Assembly: GCA_022836915.1 (NCBI GenBank) | Contig: CP094668.1 | Span: forward strand, 2,728,001 to 2,792,000 | Origin: Paenibacillus sp. OVF10 | GTDB taxonomy: Bacteria > Bacillota > Bacilli > Paenibacillales > Paenibacillaceae | Direction of reading: 5' to 3' | DNA: 64,000 nt | Shown here: positions 48,856-59,322 of the stretch, piece by piece | Layout: the number at the start of each line of letters is the position of its first letter | Numbering within the stretch: the first letter of the stretch is position 1 | Notes under the pieces: generated by a model | The model's input: only the letters and a program-made list of their open reading frames with translations | The model's database searches: none | Told to the model about the DNA's origin: nothing | Made by a program: the position numbers and the translations under genes

Positions 48856-49124
48856 AGTGAGAAAATAGACGAGATCAGGAGCTAACGAAAAGCTATACTA
48901 CTATAATGAAGCATAGTGTTTTTGACTCAATAATGTAATCTCAGTAAAATGGTCTTGTTCTTCCTCTATAGTTACATAGTACGTATGCATTTAAAGCAAA
49001 GAGCGCAGCGTTTTTGCGGCGACCGTTTCGGGCGCATGCTTTTAGGACGTAACACCAACTTCATACATATCACATTTAAAGTCGTTCCTTCATGGATCGG
49101 CTTTTTTTCATTGGAGGATTTAAA

Positions 49125-49268
49125 GTGATCAGCAGAAGACGGAAGAAGATACGTATTCGCCCCAACAAGCAGCCAGAGAAATGCAAAGGTTGTGTGTGGG
49201 GCAGATGGGATGGAGTGAAACAGTTCTGTAGTAGACCCACTTGTCCAAAAGAGGAAAAGCCTTCCTGA
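49125..49268 (+). CDS. Small zinc-binding-like phage protein
   Basis: 47 residues from GTG 49125 after TGGAGG. Basic head, then CKGC, later a C-x5-C pair (CSRPTC), suggesting one zinc knuckle. Confidence 0.6.
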   Translation: MISRRRKKIRIRPNKQPEKCKGCVWGRWDGVKQFCSRPTCPKEEKPS

Positions 49269-49300
49269 TGTCGAATTTTGATGTCGAAGGAGGTGGTAAA

Positions 49301-49603
49301 ATGGAGTATGTTACAACTATAACTGTTACTGTGGAAGCAGGAGGAACAACTGATATTCACGAGTTTGAGAATGAGAATGTTGATATCACCCGTGCATCTC
49401 ACCTTTGGTTTAAGAACACTGGAGAGATTGAATCCGATTTTATTGAAACGGTAAAAATGTGGTATAAAATGGATAAGAACACAGGGGTAACAACATTTTA
49501 TAAATTTAAAACAAGTGAACCGACACCAGTTATATCGTCAACCACTTACACAGTGGATAGTATTTCAGAGGATGAACAGTATATTAGGTTTAAAGAAGTT
49601 TGA
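49301..49603 (+). CDS. Phage hypothetical protein
   Basis: 100 residues from ATG 49301 after AAGGAGGTGG. All-beta appearance (VTTITVTVEAGGTTDIHEF). It is followed by a clear terminator. Unknown function. Confidence 0.6.
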   Translation: MEYVTTITVTVEAGGTTDIHEFENENVDITRASHLWFKNTGEIESDFIETVKMWYKMDKNTGVTTFYKFKTSEPTPVISSTTYTVDSISEDEQYIRFKEV

Positions 49604-49607
49604 AAGT

Positions 49608-49631
49608 GAGCACCCTTTGTGGTGCTTTTTC
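49608..49631 (+). terminator. Rho-independent terminator
   Basis: AGCACC/GGTGCT stem with TTTTTC, five bases after the stop. Confidence 0.8.
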
Positions 49632-49852
49632 TTTTGCTCTCATATGACTAGATGTAAGCCATTTTAAGCGTGAGTAGGTGAGAACGTCCGGGTTTGCAGG
49701 GATCAGTCCATTGAAGATCGGAGAACAGCGTCTGAGTGAGCCTACGCATGTATATGATGGACACTCAAACGTTGAAACCAACTCAACACAATTATGATGC
49801 TTTTGGTATACTCTTATTGAGTATTCACTTTGAGTTACTGGAGGCCTTGTAA

Positions 49853-50020
49853 TTGTCTAAAAAGACTATGTTAAAAATAGTAGCATTTGTTTGGATGTCA
49901 TTTGGAGTTACATATCCAATAGGAATTGCACCAAAGGAAATATTCTTTGTTACATTCTTCCCAGGATCGATATTGTTGCTCACGGTTAATTATTTTGAAT
50001 ACAAGAGATCCACAAAGTAG
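49853..50020 (+). CDS. Small two-helix membrane protein
   Basis: 55 residues from TTG 49853 after CTGGAGG. Hydrophobic segments IVAFVWMSFGVTYPIGI and IFFVTFFPGSILLLTV. A terminator follows at once, so it is a single-gene cargo unit. Confidence 0.6.
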   Translation: MSKKTMLKIVAFVWMSFGVTYPIGIAPKEIFFVTFFPGSILLLTVNYFEYKRSTK

Positions 50021-50021
50021 T

Positions 50022-50045
50022 AGCGCCTTAGAGGGCGCTTTTTTG
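50022..50045 (+). terminator. Rho-independent terminator
   Basis: AGCGCC/GGGCGCT stem and TTTTTT. Confidence 0.8.
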
Positions 50046-50074
50046 TTGCCATTAAATCACTGGAGGTAGAGAAC

Positions 50075-50590
50075 ATGAACATCAGAATCGTGCCGATCGA
50101 GCAGATTAATGTAGCAGCTTACAACCCCCGTGTTGACCTTCAACCCGGCGACGTTGAATATGAGAAGCTTTGCCGAAGCATAGAGGAATTTGGTTATGTT
50201 GAGCCGATTGTCTGGAATGAACGCACCGGGAACATGGTCGGTGGCCATCAACGGTATAAGATTATGGTGAATGAGTTGGGCCACACTGAGCTGCAGGTGT
50301 CCGTGGTAGATCTCGACGATCAACAGGAACGGCTCCTGAATATCGCTTTGAATAAGGTATCAGGTGATTGGGATGAAGATGCCCTATCGCAGTTGCTTGT
50401 TGAGCTGCAACAGGAAGGCGTGGATATTTCCTTGTCCGGGTTCGACGATGTGGACCTGAAACAGATGCTTGGTGAGATTGAGATCCCGAACTTCGATGCG
50501 GGAACTTCCGAGGATCAAGGCGATTTGGGGGTATTGAGTTCAAAGCTGGTGACTTGTCCGCACTGCAAAGAGGAATTCGAACATGATTGA
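50075..50590 (+). CDS. ParB N-terminal-domain protein
   Basis: 171 residues. ParB/Srx-like fold: IVPIEQINVAAYNPR, FGYVEPIVWNERTGNMVGGH (nucleotide-binding GGHQR) and NIALNKVSGDWDEDAL. The C terminus has CPHCKEEF. In phages such proteins accompany DNA-modifying enzymes; here a Mom gene overlaps it by eight bases. Confidence 0.83.
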   Translation: MNIRIVPIEQINVAAYNPRVDLQPGDVEYEKLCRSIEEFGYVEPIVWNERTGNMVGGHQRYKIMVNELGHTELQVSVVDLDDQQERLLNIALNKVSGDWDEDALSQLLVELQQEGVDISLSGFDDVDLKQMLGEIEIPNFDAGTSEDQGDLGVLSSKLVTCPHCKEEFEHD

Positions 50591-51190
50591 TTTAAAAGTG
50601 GATTGGGCGACACATGAAGCAGCGAAGTTTTCCTGTGAGAACTTCCACTACAGCCGCAGCTTGCCCGCAGGGAAGTCGGTCAAAGTGGGAGCATGGGAGG
50701 ATGGCCAGTTTATCGGTGTGGTTATATTCAGCCGTGGGGCCACTCAGAATATCGGTTCTCCATATGGTCTGACGCAACGTGAATGCTGTGAGTTGACACG
50801 GGTTGCCTTAACCAAGCATCAATCATTTGTATCGGAGATCCTTGCCAAAGCGATCCGGTTCTTGAAGGAACAATCCCCAAGGTGGAGTTGATCGTCAGTT
50901 ATGCTGACGTTGAGCAAAAGCATCACGGCGGGATATATCAGGCTACGAACTGGATCTATGAAGGCAAGACGGACGGGGAACATTATTTCATCATCCGGGG
51001 CAAGAAGACACATCCCAAATCGATTCACAGCAAGTACGGTACCGGTAGTCAACGCATCGATTGGATCAGGAACAACCTGGATGCCAATGCCGAATTGTAC
51101 CGGACAGAGGGCAAGCACAAGTACCTGATGCCGTTGAACAAGAAGATGCGGCGTAAGATTCTGCCTTTGCACAAACCGTATCCAAAATAA
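50583..51190 (+). CDS. Mom-like adenine-modification protein, apparent one-base frameshift
   Basis: Phage Mu Mom converts adenine in phage DNA to a carbamoylmethyl form that blocks restriction. The family pattern is strong: CENFHYSRSLPAGKSVKVGA, EDGQFIGVVIFSRGA, CELTRVALTKH, then VSYADVEQKHHGGIYQATNW. The frame breaks at the four-C run 50875-50878; one extra C gives SPKVELIVSYAD and 202 residues. Coupled to the ParB-like gene. Confidence 0.85.
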
Positions 51191-51352
51191 AAGGGAAGGT
51201 TCCTGTTTTGGTTAAACGAAACGATGATTCGGTATAATGAGACACTATATTTAACATTGCTGAAAGTAATCTTGTTAATCTAACGGGCAGGATAATACAA
51301 TAGCAACCTTGAATCAATTTTGGAGACGAATTTATGACAGGGGCTGAGTAGT

Positions 51353-51748
51353 ATGGTAAATGGGAGTATTTTAGGAATCGCATATAATGTAATTCCAGTT
51401 AAAAATGCAAAAAAATCTGGAGAATGGTTCGTCAGTCACTTTGGTTTTAACATCAGAAACGATAGAGGGAATTATATAAGTTTATTTAGGGATAACCGCC
51501 CAATAATTGATTTAATTGAATCTGATAATGAAACAAGAGCAGTTTTTGAAGTAAACGGACGGCCAAGGTGGGTTGTAACATTTTTTACAGATGATATCGA
51601 GTCATTACACATGAGACTAACATCGGATGGAGTTACAACTAGACCAATTAGCAATGAAGGCATTTACGGCAAGTTTTTTGTTTTTGAAGATCTAGATGGA
51701 AACTTATTTGATGTATGGGAGCATAGAGATTGTGAGTTAATCTTTTAA
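51353..51748 (+). CDS. VOC/glyoxalase-fold protein
   Basis: 131 residues. Typical VOC pattern: SILGIAYNVIPVKNAKKSGE, FFTDDIESLHMRL, and the C-terminal KFFVFEDLDGNLFDVWE with the metal-binding Glu. It is unusual in a phage late region and ends at its own terminator, so it is probably cargo. Substrate unknown. Confidence 0.8.
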   Translation: MVNGSILGIAYNVIPVKNAKKSGEWFVSHFGFNIRNDRGNYISLFRDNRPIIDLIESDNETRAVFEVNGRPRWVVTFFTDDIESLHMRLTSDGVTTRPISNEGIYGKFFVFEDLDGNLFDVWEHRDCELIF

Positions 51749-51790
51749 GACAGCTGTCTAAGCTAACGAGAAACGATAGTCCAGTAATTA

Positions 51791-51817
51791 ACCACCTATT
51801 TGTTAGGTGGTTTTTCT
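51791..51817 (+). terminator. Rho-independent terminator
   Basis: ACCACCTA pairs with TAGGTGGT, followed by TTTTCTT. Confidence 0.85.
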
Positions 51818-51860
51818 TATGTCTACAGCTCCCATTTAGATAATCATTGTAAAATAAAGA

Positions 51861-51954
51861 GGAGGACGCAGTAACGTCCTCCCATCAACCCAGGGTATCC
51901 CCGGCTGAGATAGCGGCCCGCCACGCGTGGCATTTTGCAGACATCCGCTATCTC
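51861..51954. other. Two strong stem-loops upstream of the terminase operon (candidate packaging site or leader RNA)
   Basis: GGAGGACG pairs with CGTCCTCC (51861-51882). GAGATAGCGG (51907-51916) pairs perfectly with CCGCTATCTC (51945-51954) and encloses the palindrome GCCACGCGTGGC (51920-51931). No T run follows either. The site lies about 0.9 kb before TerS. Confidence 0.45.
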
Positions 51955-51988
51955 GCATTCCATCATAACGGAAAGCTGAGGGGTACGC

Positions 51989-52198
51989 ATGAGAACACCA
52001 GATGAAGATTTATTGCAACATGAGCTCGCTGTAATGGAAGGTATCCTTGAGAGTAAGGAGCAGTACCGTAAGATCGTTAAGGCATCAATTGCCCAGTGGG
52101 TGAAAGACCTGCAGGCTGGAAATATAAAGATGCAGACCGTTCAGGATCTGGAACGTCTCATCGAGTTGGATATCAAGCTTCAGCAGGACGACGTATAA
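51989..52198 (+). CDS. Phage hypothetical protein
   Basis: 69 residues, helical throughout (LLQHELAVMEGILESKEQYR). A GAGGGG site lies just before the ATG. Unknown. Confidence 0.6.
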   Translation: MRTPDEDLLQHELAVMEGILESKEQYRKIVKASIAQWVKDLQAGNIKMQTVQDLERLIELDIKLQQDDV

Positions 52199-52221
52199 CG
52201 AGTTCCATGAAGATATCTTTA

Positions 52222-52770
52222 TTATTTACGACGAGTTGATTTTTTATTGTTGATGATAGGAGGATTCTTAATGACATCTTCGGCAATGATTAGATGTTTC
52301 GAAATCAATAGACTCGTTTTTGAATGTAAACTAACTGAAATACGAGAGTTCAAAGTTAAAACAATAATTAGAGCGAAAAAGACTGAGATTGAATTAATAA
52401 CCCCATCAAAGATGGGGAGTAGATATGTAAGATAGTCTTTAAATGTTGTTGCAGCTAAAGTTGCTAACAACGCTATAAGAGGAATTAATGAAATAACCAT
52501 TTTTAATAAATCTTCAAATATTGTTTCTTTTGTAACAGCTTCCTTTGAAGTCTTCAAGGTAAGGTAGGCTTCCTTAAACTTTCTTTGGTCTTTACTGTAA
52601 AAGTTGTTATAGGCTTTGAGTAATGCAGGTGTGTTTTTCAAATCTTCCTTCTTAAAATGTGATTCAATGTCTTTTTTTAACTTGTTATAGCGCGATAATT
52701 CAGAAATTAACGATACCGCTATAATGAAGCATGATACTAAAACAACAATGACAATTATTTTCATAGACAC
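52222..52770 (-). CDS. Three-helix membrane protein, antisense cargo
   Basis: 182 residues from GTG 52770, AAGGAGG nine bases upstream. Membrane segments at the N terminus (IIVIVVLVSCFIIAVSLI) and in the middle (two near residues 90-145), with charged helices between. AT-rich and opposite to the late genes. It may be a superinfection-exclusion or defence protein; no family recognised. Confidence 0.65.
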   Translation of the reverse strand: MSMKIIVIVVLVSCFIIAVSLISELSRYNKLKKDIESHFKKEDLKNTPALLKAYNNFYSKDQRKFKEAYLTLKTSKEAVTKETIFEDLLKMVISLIPLIALLATLAATTFKDYLTYLLPIFDGVINSISVFFALIIVLTLNSRISVSLHSKTSLLISKHLIIAEDVIKNPPIINNKKSTRRK

Positions 52771-52854
52771 TGGTAAGTTCCTCCTTAAATGTGATATTAA
52801 TTTATCGGTTTCGTGATCGTTTTAATTTATACATGGAGGTGGTGATGGTGTAGC

Positions 52855-53750
52855 ATGTCCAGAGAACGTAGTCCCGAACGGGATAAGGCAAAACGGATGT
52901 GGTTGGAGAGCGGCGGGGCGATGAAGCTAAAGGACATCGCCGCCGCTCTTTCTATTCCCGAGTCCAGGGTGCGCAAGTGGAAGTCCATGGATCGCTGGGA
53001 AGATGAACTCAATGGGAGCGTTTCGGGGGATTTCAAAGGGAGCGTTCCAAATGGAACGAATGGGAACGGTCCGAAATCAAGGGAGCGCCTAAAGGCAACA
53101 AGAATGCAAATGGCAATCGGGGCGGTGCTCCGCCCGGCAATAAAAATGCCGTTGGGAACAGCGGCGGCCCCGGTGGTCCATACCGGAATAAGAAGGCACT
53201 CAAGACAGGCGTGTATGAAACGATCTTCCTTGATACATTGGAGCCTGATGAACAGGATATGTTTGTTCAGATTGACACTGATCCTCTTGTTCAGCTCAAA
53301 GAACAGTTGATCATGTTAACCCTTCAGGAGCGGCGTCACATGAAGCGTGTCAAACTGCTTGAAGATGGTTTGACTGATGAAGAGCGTAAGACAAAGCAAG
53401 AACTCATGCAGCGGCAGGACAAGGTTTCTATGCTAAGCCCTAAGACGGGAAAGGCAATCACGGTACCACTTACCACTGAAGGGATGAAGGTCACCGAGAT
53501 TATGACCGTAGTCACGTCCAAGCTGGATAAGATCCTCAAACAAGAGGAAGCCTTGGTCAAAACACGGGATAAGAAGCTTCGGGTCATTAACCTTATTGCC
53601 AGCCTGCAGCAGGAGGAAGAAAAACTTAGGATTGCCCGTGAGCGTCTTGAGTTGGACAAATACAAGGCATCAGGTCATGGGGATAAGAATGGGGGCGAAG
53701 ATGATGTAGACGATGAAGATGACGACGATGGGGATGATTTAGATTGGTGA
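52855..53750 (+). CDS. Terminase small subunit (XtmA-like), apparent one-base frameshift
   Basis: 298 residues when one G is added to the run at 53081-53083. N-terminal HTH (LKDIAAALSIPESRVRKWKS), then a Gly/Asn-rich linker (GAPKGNKNANGNRGGAPPGN) that appears only in the repaired frame, and a helical C terminus ending in a run of Asp and Glu. Linker and order match the XtmA/YqaS class. It recognises phage DNA for packaging. Confidence 0.82.
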
Positions 53751-55434
53751 TCGCATTAGCTAAGGAACACCGTCGGCGTATCAAACGAAAACTGCAGCAA
53801 CGCCCTGACAAGCTTGCTGAGTTAAAAGCGATCCTGTTGGACTTCGAACAGTTTTGTTACCGCATGCTCAAGATAAAGGACAAGTCCGGTGCAATGGTGC
53901 GTTTGATACTCAATGAAGCCCAACGGCGTTATGCTGCCAAAGTAATTGAGGATTTAGAAGCAGGAAGCCCGTTCGGATCATCATTCTTAAAGCCAGGCAA
54001 ATGGGATTTTCCACCGTGACAGAGGCATTAATCTACTATTTCACGTCTCTACAAGAGGCGAAGAATGCCTTTATTGTTGCTCAGTCCTCGGATGCTTCAA
54101 GCAACCTATTCGACATGTTCCAGCTTTATTATGAACGTGTTCCACCAGTGATTCAGCCGATGACCAGGAAGAACAACGCCAAGAAGCTGACCTTCGAGAA
54201 CCCGGCGATCCGGACGATAGACCGTCGAAGGAATCCAGGTCTGAAATCGAAGATCACTGTACAATCAGCGGAAAGCCGGGTACTTGCCCGTTCGGATACG
54301 ATTCATTATCTCCATGCTTCCGAAGTGGCGTTCTGGCCCGCGAAGAAAAAGAAGCGACATCTGCTGTCGTTGCTGGCCGCATTATCCAAGGAGCCGGGAA
54401 GTATCGGAATTATCGAATCTACAGCGAATGGCATGGAAGAGTTCAAGCAAATATGGGATGTAGCCGTTAAGGGCGAGAATGATTTTTCTCCGCTCTTTTT
54501 TGCATGGTTTGAAATGCCGGACTATCGAAAACCCGTTCCTCCGGGGTTTGAACTGACGGAAGATGAACTGGAATTGAAGGCAAAATACGGGCTGGATGAT
54601 GAGCAATTGCAATGGCGGCGATACACCATCCGGAACGATTGCGGCGGTGATTCACGACAGTTCGAACAGGAATACCCTTCTGAACCTGACGAAGCGTTCT
54701 TGTTATCAGGTGAAAGTATCTTTGATAACAAGTTTATTAAGCGACTGCGGGATGCAATTCAGAAATCAGGCATTCGTTATGAAATTGACTTTGTTAAGCA
54801 GGATGTTATCCCGACACTGAATGGGGAACTGGTCATCTATCACCTTCCAGAGCAGGGGAAGCGATATATTTTATCTGCAGATACAGCAAAGGGTACCGAA
54901 GATGGCGACTATGACGCTGCTTATGTGATCGATGCGCGTACTGGTGAGATGTGCGCCGCTCTGCATGGCAAGTGGGACACTGACTTGTTCGGGAAAAAGC
55001 TGAACACGTTGGGCTTGTATTACAACACAGCTTTGCTGGCAGTGGAAAACAACAACACTGGTGAATCAGTGCTTAACACTTTGTTCAATACTTGTCATTA
55101 CCCGCTACTGTTCCTTCATAAGAAGGGCAAACTTGGATGGGAAACCAATAAGGCAACCCGTCCTGTGATGATCAGTGATTTCAAAGAAGCCATTCGTGAT
55201 GAGCTTTATGATATTTACTGTCCTGATCTGTACGGCGAGTGTATGACTTTCATTGATAACAAGGGCAAGGCAGAAGCCGACAGTGGTTGCCACGATGACC
55301 GAATCATGGCTTATTCAATCGCCTTGCAGGTGCGTCAGGTTGCCGATAAGTGGTTCGAGTGGTTCAAGAAAAAACAACAGCAACGGGAGGAATCGAAGCA
55401 TGAAGAAAACAATGGGGGAGCGGGGTGGATTTAA
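53744..55434 (+). CDS. Terminase large subunit, apparent one-base frameshift
   Basis: 563 residues when one G is added next to 53971; this restores RIIILKARQMGFSTVTEALI, the Walker A-like ATPase segment. A later HYLHASEVAFW is the Walker B-like motif. The nuclease domain has SADTAKGTEDGDYDA, ENNNTGESV and a C-terminal DDRIMAYSIA. It cuts and pumps DNA into the head. The start (TTG 53744 or GTG 53747) overlaps the TerS stop. Confidence 0.88.
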
Positions 55435-56915
55435 TTGAGTGAAGGCAATGCATCATGGGTTCCATTTGCGAAAGAAGAAGGTAAGCACATTCCATCCAGT
55501 GCCCAACTTCCCGATGTATTCGACAGCTTATACGATCATCACGGGCTGTTACCATTTGAATCAGGCAACGATCCTGCTTCCTGCAGGCTGCTTGTCAAAA
55601 ACAGCAACATCATTCCTCAATGCATTGAGGCTTACAAGCGGAACATTGCTGGCCACGGTATTGCTTTGGAATATGTGTCTGGTGAAGATGACAACTCGGC
55701 CAAGGAAGAATGGAACCGTGCTGAACGCTTTTTGGAGACATGTAACCTCGAAGATAATCCTGAAGAGATCATAGGTCAGCTTATTGAGGATTTGGAAAGC
55801 ACGGGGATGGCCAACATGGAAGTTGCTTGGCCGAGCGGGAGTGAGTTCCCGACGATCTTCCGGATGGACCCGAAGTATGTACGGTACACCAAGGAAAGCA
55901 AACTTGCGACAATTAAACTCAAACGACGAATCAGCTCTACCAAAGAGGTTGAGGAATTCACTCAACAAATCTATGCACGTCGATATGCAATGAAGCGCGG
56001 GACATCGGTAGTTTGGTTTCGATTGTTCGGTACTGATGGTACCGAGAACCAGGTCATTCCGTTGAAGGTCGGCAATGACGGCGCCTATGGTGAACCCCGC
56101 TGGTTTGGGAACGCGCCTGGTGTGGTCGGCTCCCGTGAAGCTGAGGAATTGAACGTATCCTATTTCTCGAATGGTCGGATGCTTTCTATGATCCTGACTG
56201 TGACGAATGGACGACTCACTCAACAATCCATGGAGCTATTGAGTAAGGTCAAAGGATCTCAATCCCAAGGGGTATTCTTTACCTTGAAGCCAAAGGGCAA
56301 GAGACTGGCGGCCCCATGGACGAGAAGGTTGAGAAGGTATCAATCCAGATGGACAAGCTCAATGACCTTCTGCAACAAGATGCGCTCTTCTTGGAATACG
56401 GGAAGGAAAAGAAAGCTGATATCTTGTCATCCTTCCGCTTACCGCCGATTCTTGTTGGCCAAAGCTCAGATTATAACCGGGCGACAGCACAGGCAGCATT
56501 GCAGTTTGCAGAAGAACAAGTATTTGAGCCTTATCGCAAGTGGATCATGAATGAGATATTCAACAAGCGGTTGTTCCCAGCCATGGGAATCTTCCGAGTG
56601 AAAGCAGTGCTTCGAGCACCGAGCATCATTGATCCGGAAGATCGCAAGGCTATGCTGGACTTTATCGCTGAACGAGGCATTATGTTGGTCCGTGACCTGA
56701 TCCCGATTGCTGAGGATGTTCTGGGTACGACGATTGATGAAAGCAAGTTCAGTCCGGAGTACCTTGATACTCCGATTGCACAATTAGCAGGAAGCCAACC
56801 GATTATTCTTGATCCGGAAGGAAACGGTGATGCCGACGACCTGCAGGAGCGTGTTTCGATCATCGCTAAACGTTTACTGCGAAAAGGATCAGCTGAGGTG
56901 GGCGCTCATGTGTGA
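55435..56915 (+). CDS. Phage portal protein (PBSX family), apparent one-base frameshift
   Basis: 493 residues when one G is added to the run at 56269-56272; the frame then reads GGILYLEAKGQETGGPMDEK. Portal landmarks: IIPQCIEAYKRNIAGHG, EDLESTGMANMEVAWPSG and LSSFRLPPILVGQSSDYNRA. It forms the ring through which DNA enters. It follows TerL directly with a TTG start and precedes the MuF gene. Confidence 0.87.
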
Positions 56916-57740
56916 AGCTTGCTGGGAACTGATTGTCAAAGCTGATGACGATGAGTTTCTTGATAGTCTTGAGCTGATATATGTGGAACGCAAGTTGCTT
57001 GAAGAGTTGTACAAGCAGGGTGAAGACCGGATCGTGGAGATCTTAGAGCTTCAGGGAGAAGCCCTTCAGGAAGCTATCGGTGAACTGAGCGAGGAATCTC
57101 TTGGTGATATTGGTGAGTTGGGTAAGGTCATGATTGCGTTACACACTTCTGAAGTCTTTAGTGATCTGTTTGAACAGGCGATACAAGATGCATTCGAACC
57201 GTTGTTCAATCTGGCGGGAGAGTCTGAGCTGTTTGAGCTTGATGATGAAAAGGTGTGGAGCACTAAGAATAAGGCGGCCAAGAAATTTGTTAAGGAGATC
57301 CGCAGCCTGGTACCCGATATGAACCAGTCTTCAACGGATACGCTCTTGCGTAGCTTCGAAAAAGCGATCGAGGAAGGAAGACGCCTTCAGATCGCGCTTT
57401 GCTGGTGCAGGAGATCAGCGCTATAGCCACTACGGGCGAAGATGGACCATTCAGTATGGTGCGAGCACAACGTATCTCTCGTACGATGAGTACGGCAGCA
57501 GCCAACGGCGGCAAGTTGGAGGGCTGGAAGCAGTCAGAAATAGCTAAGGGGAAGAAATGGCGTTCGGCTGCCGGGAAACGGACACGAAAAACCCACCAGA
57601 AAGCGAATGGCCAGGTTGTTGCTCTGGACAAGCCTTTCAAAGTGGGTTCAAGCATGCTTATGTATCCTGGTGATCCTGCGGGTGGAGCAAAGGAAATCGT
57701 CAATTGTCGATGCACGATGCAATTAGTTTTAGAATTCTGA
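56908..57740 (+). CDS. MuF-type head morphogenesis protein, apparent one-base frameshift
   Basis: 277 residues when one C is added at 57384-57385. The N-terminal part is helical; the C-terminal MuF domain shows SMVRAQRISRTMSTAAANG, KANGQVVALDKPF and AKEIVNCRCTM. It is a minor capsid protein co-packaged near the portal. It overlaps the portal gene by eight bases. Confidence 0.85.
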
Positions 57741-57764
57741 AGAGAGAGCGATCCTTTTGTGTAT

Positions 57765-57866
57765 TCAGGTCAGGCAGCCGATAGCCACCCCTTCAATATT
57801 CTTGGCAGTTGCTTGAGTTGCTGATGATACGATTTCCTTGGAAGCTCTTTTCATCTTATTCTCCAT
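57765..57866 (-). CDS. Possible 33-residue antisense peptide
   Basis: ATG 57866 has AAAGGAGGCG upstream: MENKMKRASKEIVSSATQAT then KNIEGVAIGCLT. The frame is open upstream to 58019 and would add a hydrophobic stretch (LLGSCTLSLPILGGCVLAVG). It lies antisense between two head genes. Either form could be real. Confidence 0.35.
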   Translation of the reverse strand: MENKMKRASKEIVSSATQATAKNIEGVAIGCLT

Positions 57867-58063
57867 AGACAACGCCTCCTTTTGATGTGTAGTTTCTTTG
57901 TGTTTTAACTTATTACTAATGTAAGTGGTTAACCCCACAGCAAGAACACAACCACCAAGGATAGGAAGTGACAAGGTACATGACCCCAGCAAAGCTGACC
58001 TCAATACACAATGATGCAATTATACAAAATTTAACTTGAATAAGAAAGGAGGTGAGAGAAGAA

Positions 58064-59299
58064 ATGACCTACAAAATGAAGGATGCAAAGATTACGCACT
58101 TGTCGCTCGTGGATAAGGGCGCTAATGGTGTGCCATTCGCTATTGTTAAAGCATCTGGTAAAGATGCCATCCAGAAACAGGTCCAGATTGCTAAAGTGGA
58201 TGACACGAAGCACGTAGTTATCGGAGTTGTGTACCAACCGGATGTGGAAGATTCCCATGGGGACATGATGGATGCAGTCGAGATCGAGAAGGCAGCTCAT
58301 TTGTTTATGGAGGGTCAGCACACCTATAACATCGATAAGCAGCATGATCTTGACACTGACAAAGGTTACGTTGTTGAGTCCTACATCGCCCCGTGTGATA
58401 TGGAGATTGGCGACCAAGTAATTGCAAAAGGTTCATGGGTCGCTGGCGTGAAGGTCACTGACGACGCTACTTGGGAAGATATTCAGAAGGGGAAATCACC
58501 GGATTCAGTATGTGGGGCGTTGGTAAACGTGAAGAAGTCGAGGAAGATACGGCTGTTTCTAAGGGCTTGATGAAACGTATTGCCAAAGCGCTTGGCCTGA
58601 TTGAGAAGGGCACTGTAGCAGAAAAGTACAATAAGAACAGAAAGAACCGTGAGTTTTGGGCAGCGCAAGACGCCTTGAACGCGGTTCTTTTTCGTTGGGA
58701 CTCGTGGGAATCGGGAATGGAAACAGATCCTGAAGTTATACGCGAAGCATTGCAAGATTTTGTTGAGATTGCCCAGGACGTATTGGTGCAGGAGGATATC
58801 GTGAAGGCGATAGGCCAACCCCTGAAGCTATTGTCAAAGCTGGCAAAAAGATTTCTGCCAGCAACCTGCAACACATTGATGATGCGATTGCTACATTGAC
58901 CGACCTTAAAATAAAACGGCTCCTGAAGAAGAGCCTGAGGAGGAAGACGATTTGAAACCAGAAGATATTGCAAAAGCTGTTCAGGCTGCTGTTGGGCCTA
59001 TTGTTAAACAAATGGAGGGACTGGCAGCTGATGTCACTGAACTGAAGAAACAGGATGGCGAAGATGATCCAGATCCAAACGCTGGAACATCTGGTGCGGG
59101 AACAGGCACTAATCCAGAAGCGGATGCTGTTACAGATGCCATTGCCAAGGCTCTCGCTCCATTGACTGAGCAAATGACTACGTTGGCTGCTGATGTGCAG
59201 ATCGTTAAAAACAGCCGCGGTGGATCTGCTCAAGGTGGCGCAGAAGAAACTCAAATTCAGAAAGCATCTGGCACTTCTACGCTGGCCCGTTTCGTTTAA
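58064..59299 (+). CDS. XkdF/YqbD-like phage protein (protease-scaffold type), three apparent one-base frameshifts
   Basis: 412 residues from ATG 58064 after AAGGAGGTGAG when one base is added at each of 58489-58492 (G), 58819-58822 (C) and 58913-58916 (A). The N-terminal domain KITHLSLVDKGANGVPFAIV with VVYQPDVEDSHGDMMDA is the XkdF signature. The acidic helical C terminus with VQAAVGPIVKQMEGLAADVT looks like a scaffold. It precedes the capsid gene, as in PBSX and skin. Confidence 0.83.
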
Positions 59300-59322
59300 T
59301 TTAAAAGGAGGAATATAAAACT

